Source of the DNA: Paenibacillaceae bacterium UBA6304
Lineage (GTDB): Bacteria > Bacillota > Bacilli > Paenibacillales > Paenibacillaceae
Length of the DNA stretch: 7,194 nucleotides
Direction of reading: 5' to 3'
Assembly: GCA_002439285.1 (NCBI GenBank)
Contig: DJTQ01000379.1
Location: 1 to 7,194 of the forward strand
The notes under the pieces were generated by a model. That model worked only from the letters and a program-made list of their open reading frames with translations, was not told where the DNA came from and made no database searches. Each line of letters opens with the position of its first letter. Position 1 is the stretch's first letter. Position numbers and translations under genes: made by a program. This document shows, piece by piece, positions 5,797 through 7,194 of the stretch.

Positions 5797-7194
5797 TGAG
5801 GGGCGGAATGCATTTGCATCGCGAAGCCATGCCTGCGGAGGATTTACATGTTGTAGTAACTGCCGATACCGGCTCACCGGTCGCAGCGGTTAGGGATTTG
5901 CGGCTTAAATTCCCGGAAGGGGACGACTTTGTATTCAAGGATCTCTCCTTCTCGGTGGAACGCGGGGAGAAGCTTCTTGTGCTCGGGCCGAGCGGCAGCG
6001 GGAAATCGACGCTGCTCCAAGTGCTTGCCGGCATCATTCCGGGACTTGTGGAGGTGCCTATGAGATGCTCGGGGCAAGTGATTCCCCCTTCCTGGGGAAT
6101 GTTGTTCCAAGACCCGGATGCTCAGTTTTGTATGCCTTATGTGGATGAAGAGTTGGCGTTTGTATTGGAAAACCGGGGCGTGGCGAGAGAAGAGATGCTG
6201 CCCCGGATGCGGGATGTGTTGACAAAGGTAGGGCTCGATTGTGAAGAGATTCATCTCTCGATCGCGACATTGTCCCAAGGGATGAAGCAGCGCTTGGCCT
6301 TGGCTTCCATTCTGCTGACAGAGCCCGAGGTATTGCTGCTTGACGAGCCTTCCGCCCTGCTGGATCCCGAAGGAAGAAGACAGATCTGGGCGGCGGTTTC
6401 TGAAGTGGCGGAGGACAGGACGCTTATTATCGTCGAACACCGGATCGAGGAATTGCTGGAATTGGGGCTCGTGGACCGGGTAGCCTTGTTCGGGCCACGG
6501 GGACAACTGTTGGGGCAAGGCGATCCCGAGGAATTGTTCGTTCGCTGCCGGAAGGAACTGGAGGAGTACGGGATTTGGCATCCCGGAGTCTGGGACCGGT
6601 TTCGGAATTCGGTAGGAGGGGATAAGGAGGAGGAAAAAGGGATCGAACCATTTACCGGCTTTATCCCGCCGGCTTTCGGGGAACGGTTGGACCGGCCGGT
6701 TATTGAACTATCCGGATTCCGGGGATTTCGCGGTAACCGAAGAGTCATACAAGTCGAACGGGCCGAAGTATACCCTGGCGATTTTATTGCGGTTACGGGT
6801 CCGAACGGAGCCGGAAAAAGCTCGCTCCTGCTTACATTGATGGGACTGCTTCCCTCTGAGGGAAGTTATCTTCTGCTCGGGAACCGGTTTGGCGGGACAA
6901 AGATTCGGAAAAGGCAAGTCCAATCCCTGTCGAAGTCGATCGGATTCGTCTTTCAAAATCCGGAGTTTCAATTTATCGAGAACCGGGTGGACCGGGAGGT
7001 TGGGTTTTCGTTAATGGAAGAGGGAGCCGCTCCCGAAGAGATCCGGCAGCGGGTAGATCATGCGCTGGACCAATTCGGTCTTGCCGGACTGGAGTCGCGG
7101 CATCCGTATCAATTGTCGCTTGGACAGAAGCGAAGATTGAGCGTGGCGGGAGCGGCCATCATGGAGAGACCTGTGCTGCTGCTTGACGAGCCGA
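5796..7194 (+). CDS. ykoD: ECF transporter tandem ABC ATPase YkoD (partial, cut by window end)
   Basis: The 466 visible residues hold two ABC ATPase domains in one chain, which would power thiamine/HMP uptake together with YkoE and a T component (YkoC, expected downstream). Domain 1 has Walker A GPSGSGKST (64-72), Q-loop Q105 in FQDPDAQF, a signature LSQGMKQR near 159-166, Walker B LLLDEP (D183, E184), D-loop ALLDP and switch histidine H215 in VEH. Domain 2 has Walker A GPNGAGKSS (335-343), Q-loop Q387 in FQNPEFQF, a signature LSLGQKRR near 440-447 and Walker B LLLDEP (D464, E465) at the very edge. The FQxPxxQF Q-loops are typical of ECF ATPases. The ATG at 5796 overlaps the ykoE stop (TAATG), implying translational coupling. 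An in-frame ATG at 5808 behind GAGGGG is an alternative but is closely spaced. Both signatures depart slightly from LSGGQ. Confidence 0.95.
   Translation, partial: MRGGMHLHREAMPAEDLHVVVTADTGSPVAAVRDLRLKFPEGDDFVFKDLSFSVERGEKLLVLGPSGSGKSTLLQVLAGIIPGLVEVPMRCSGQVIPPSWGMLFQDPDAQFCMPYVDEELAFVLENRGVAREEMLPRMRDVLTKVGLDCEEIHLSIATLSQGMKQRLALASILLTEPEVLLLDEPSALLDPEGRRQIWAAVSEVAEDRTLIIVEHRIEELLELGLVDRVALFGPRGQLLGQGDPEELFVRCRKELEEYGIWHPGVWDRFRNSVGGDKEEEKGIEPFTGFIPPAFGERLDRPVIELSGFRGFRGNRRVIQVERAEVYPGDFIAVTGPNGAGKSSLLLTLMGLLPSEGSYLLLGNRFGGTKIRKRQVQSLSKSIGFVFQNPEFQFIENRVDREVGFSLMEEGAAPEEIRQRVDHALDQFGLAGLESRHPYQLSLGQKRRLSVAGAAIMERPVLLLDEP

Noticed and set aside
5837..5856. GGAGG followed at good spacing by ATG-TTG-TAG inside ykoD
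   Set aside because: This gives only a two-codon ORF, and no in-frame ykoD start follows this site, so the match is most simply chance.
5874..6748. Several minus-strand open frames opposite ykoD
   Set aside because: The plus strand encodes an intact ABC ATPase with all motifs in order; the minus frames are shadows.
1..7194. CRISPR arrays, tRNA or rRNA genes, insertion sequences, phage or defence genes
   Set aside because: I looked on both strands and saw no regularly spaced repeats, tRNA-like cloverleafs, transposase motifs or terminal inverted repeats.

Overview
This window looks like a chromosomal stretch from a moderately GC-rich Gram-positive of the Bacillales, most likely Paenibacillaceae. 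The basis is strong AGGAGG-type ribosome binding sites, GTG and TTG starts alongside ATG, intrinsic terminators with long T runs, a short Bacillus-type phosphatidylserine decarboxylase, a TPP-riboswitch-controlled ykoE-ykoD pair, and a DUF4097-like lipoprotein. The species cannot be fixed from the sequence alone.

Left part (1-2565). A possible divergent gene fragment runs off the left edge (1-117, minus). Next come two regulators on the plus strand. The first is a 488-residue MocR/GabR/PdxR-type regulator: a GntR winged helix fused to a PLP-dependent fold-type I aminotransferase domain with an intact Schiff-base lysine. It has its own promoter and an upstream pair of 9-bp direct repeats. The second is a 261-residue AraC-type regulator with an N-terminal cupin-like sensor domain. 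The MocR gene is far richer in GC than its neighbour.

Middle (2566-3073). There is no intact gene here. One reading frame, interrupted by stops, resembles a decayed piece of an IlvD/Edd-family dehydratase around its GCDK cluster motif. It is followed by a good intrinsic terminator. The same DNA in another frame encodes a 38-residue arginine-rich ORF with a very good ribosome binding site, which is a competing reading.

Right part (3074-7194). A lipoprotein with a ladder of short glycine-centred beta repeats (plus) converges on psd (minus), with only 21 bp between the stop codons. Divergent from psd is a thiamine-uptake operon: promoter, TPP riboswitch aptamer, intrinsic terminator, then ykoE (membrane substrate-binding S component of an ECF transporter), then ykoD (tandem ABC ATPase) overlapping it by one base (TAATG) and cut by the window end. 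The T component ykoC would be expected just downstream. With enough thiamine pyrophosphate, the riboswitch should stop transcription before ykoE.

I do not see a clearly new multi-gene system. The most interesting items are the putative dehydratase relic behind the AraC regulator, the direct repeats and divergent ORF at the MocR gene, and the repeat architecture of the lipoprotein.
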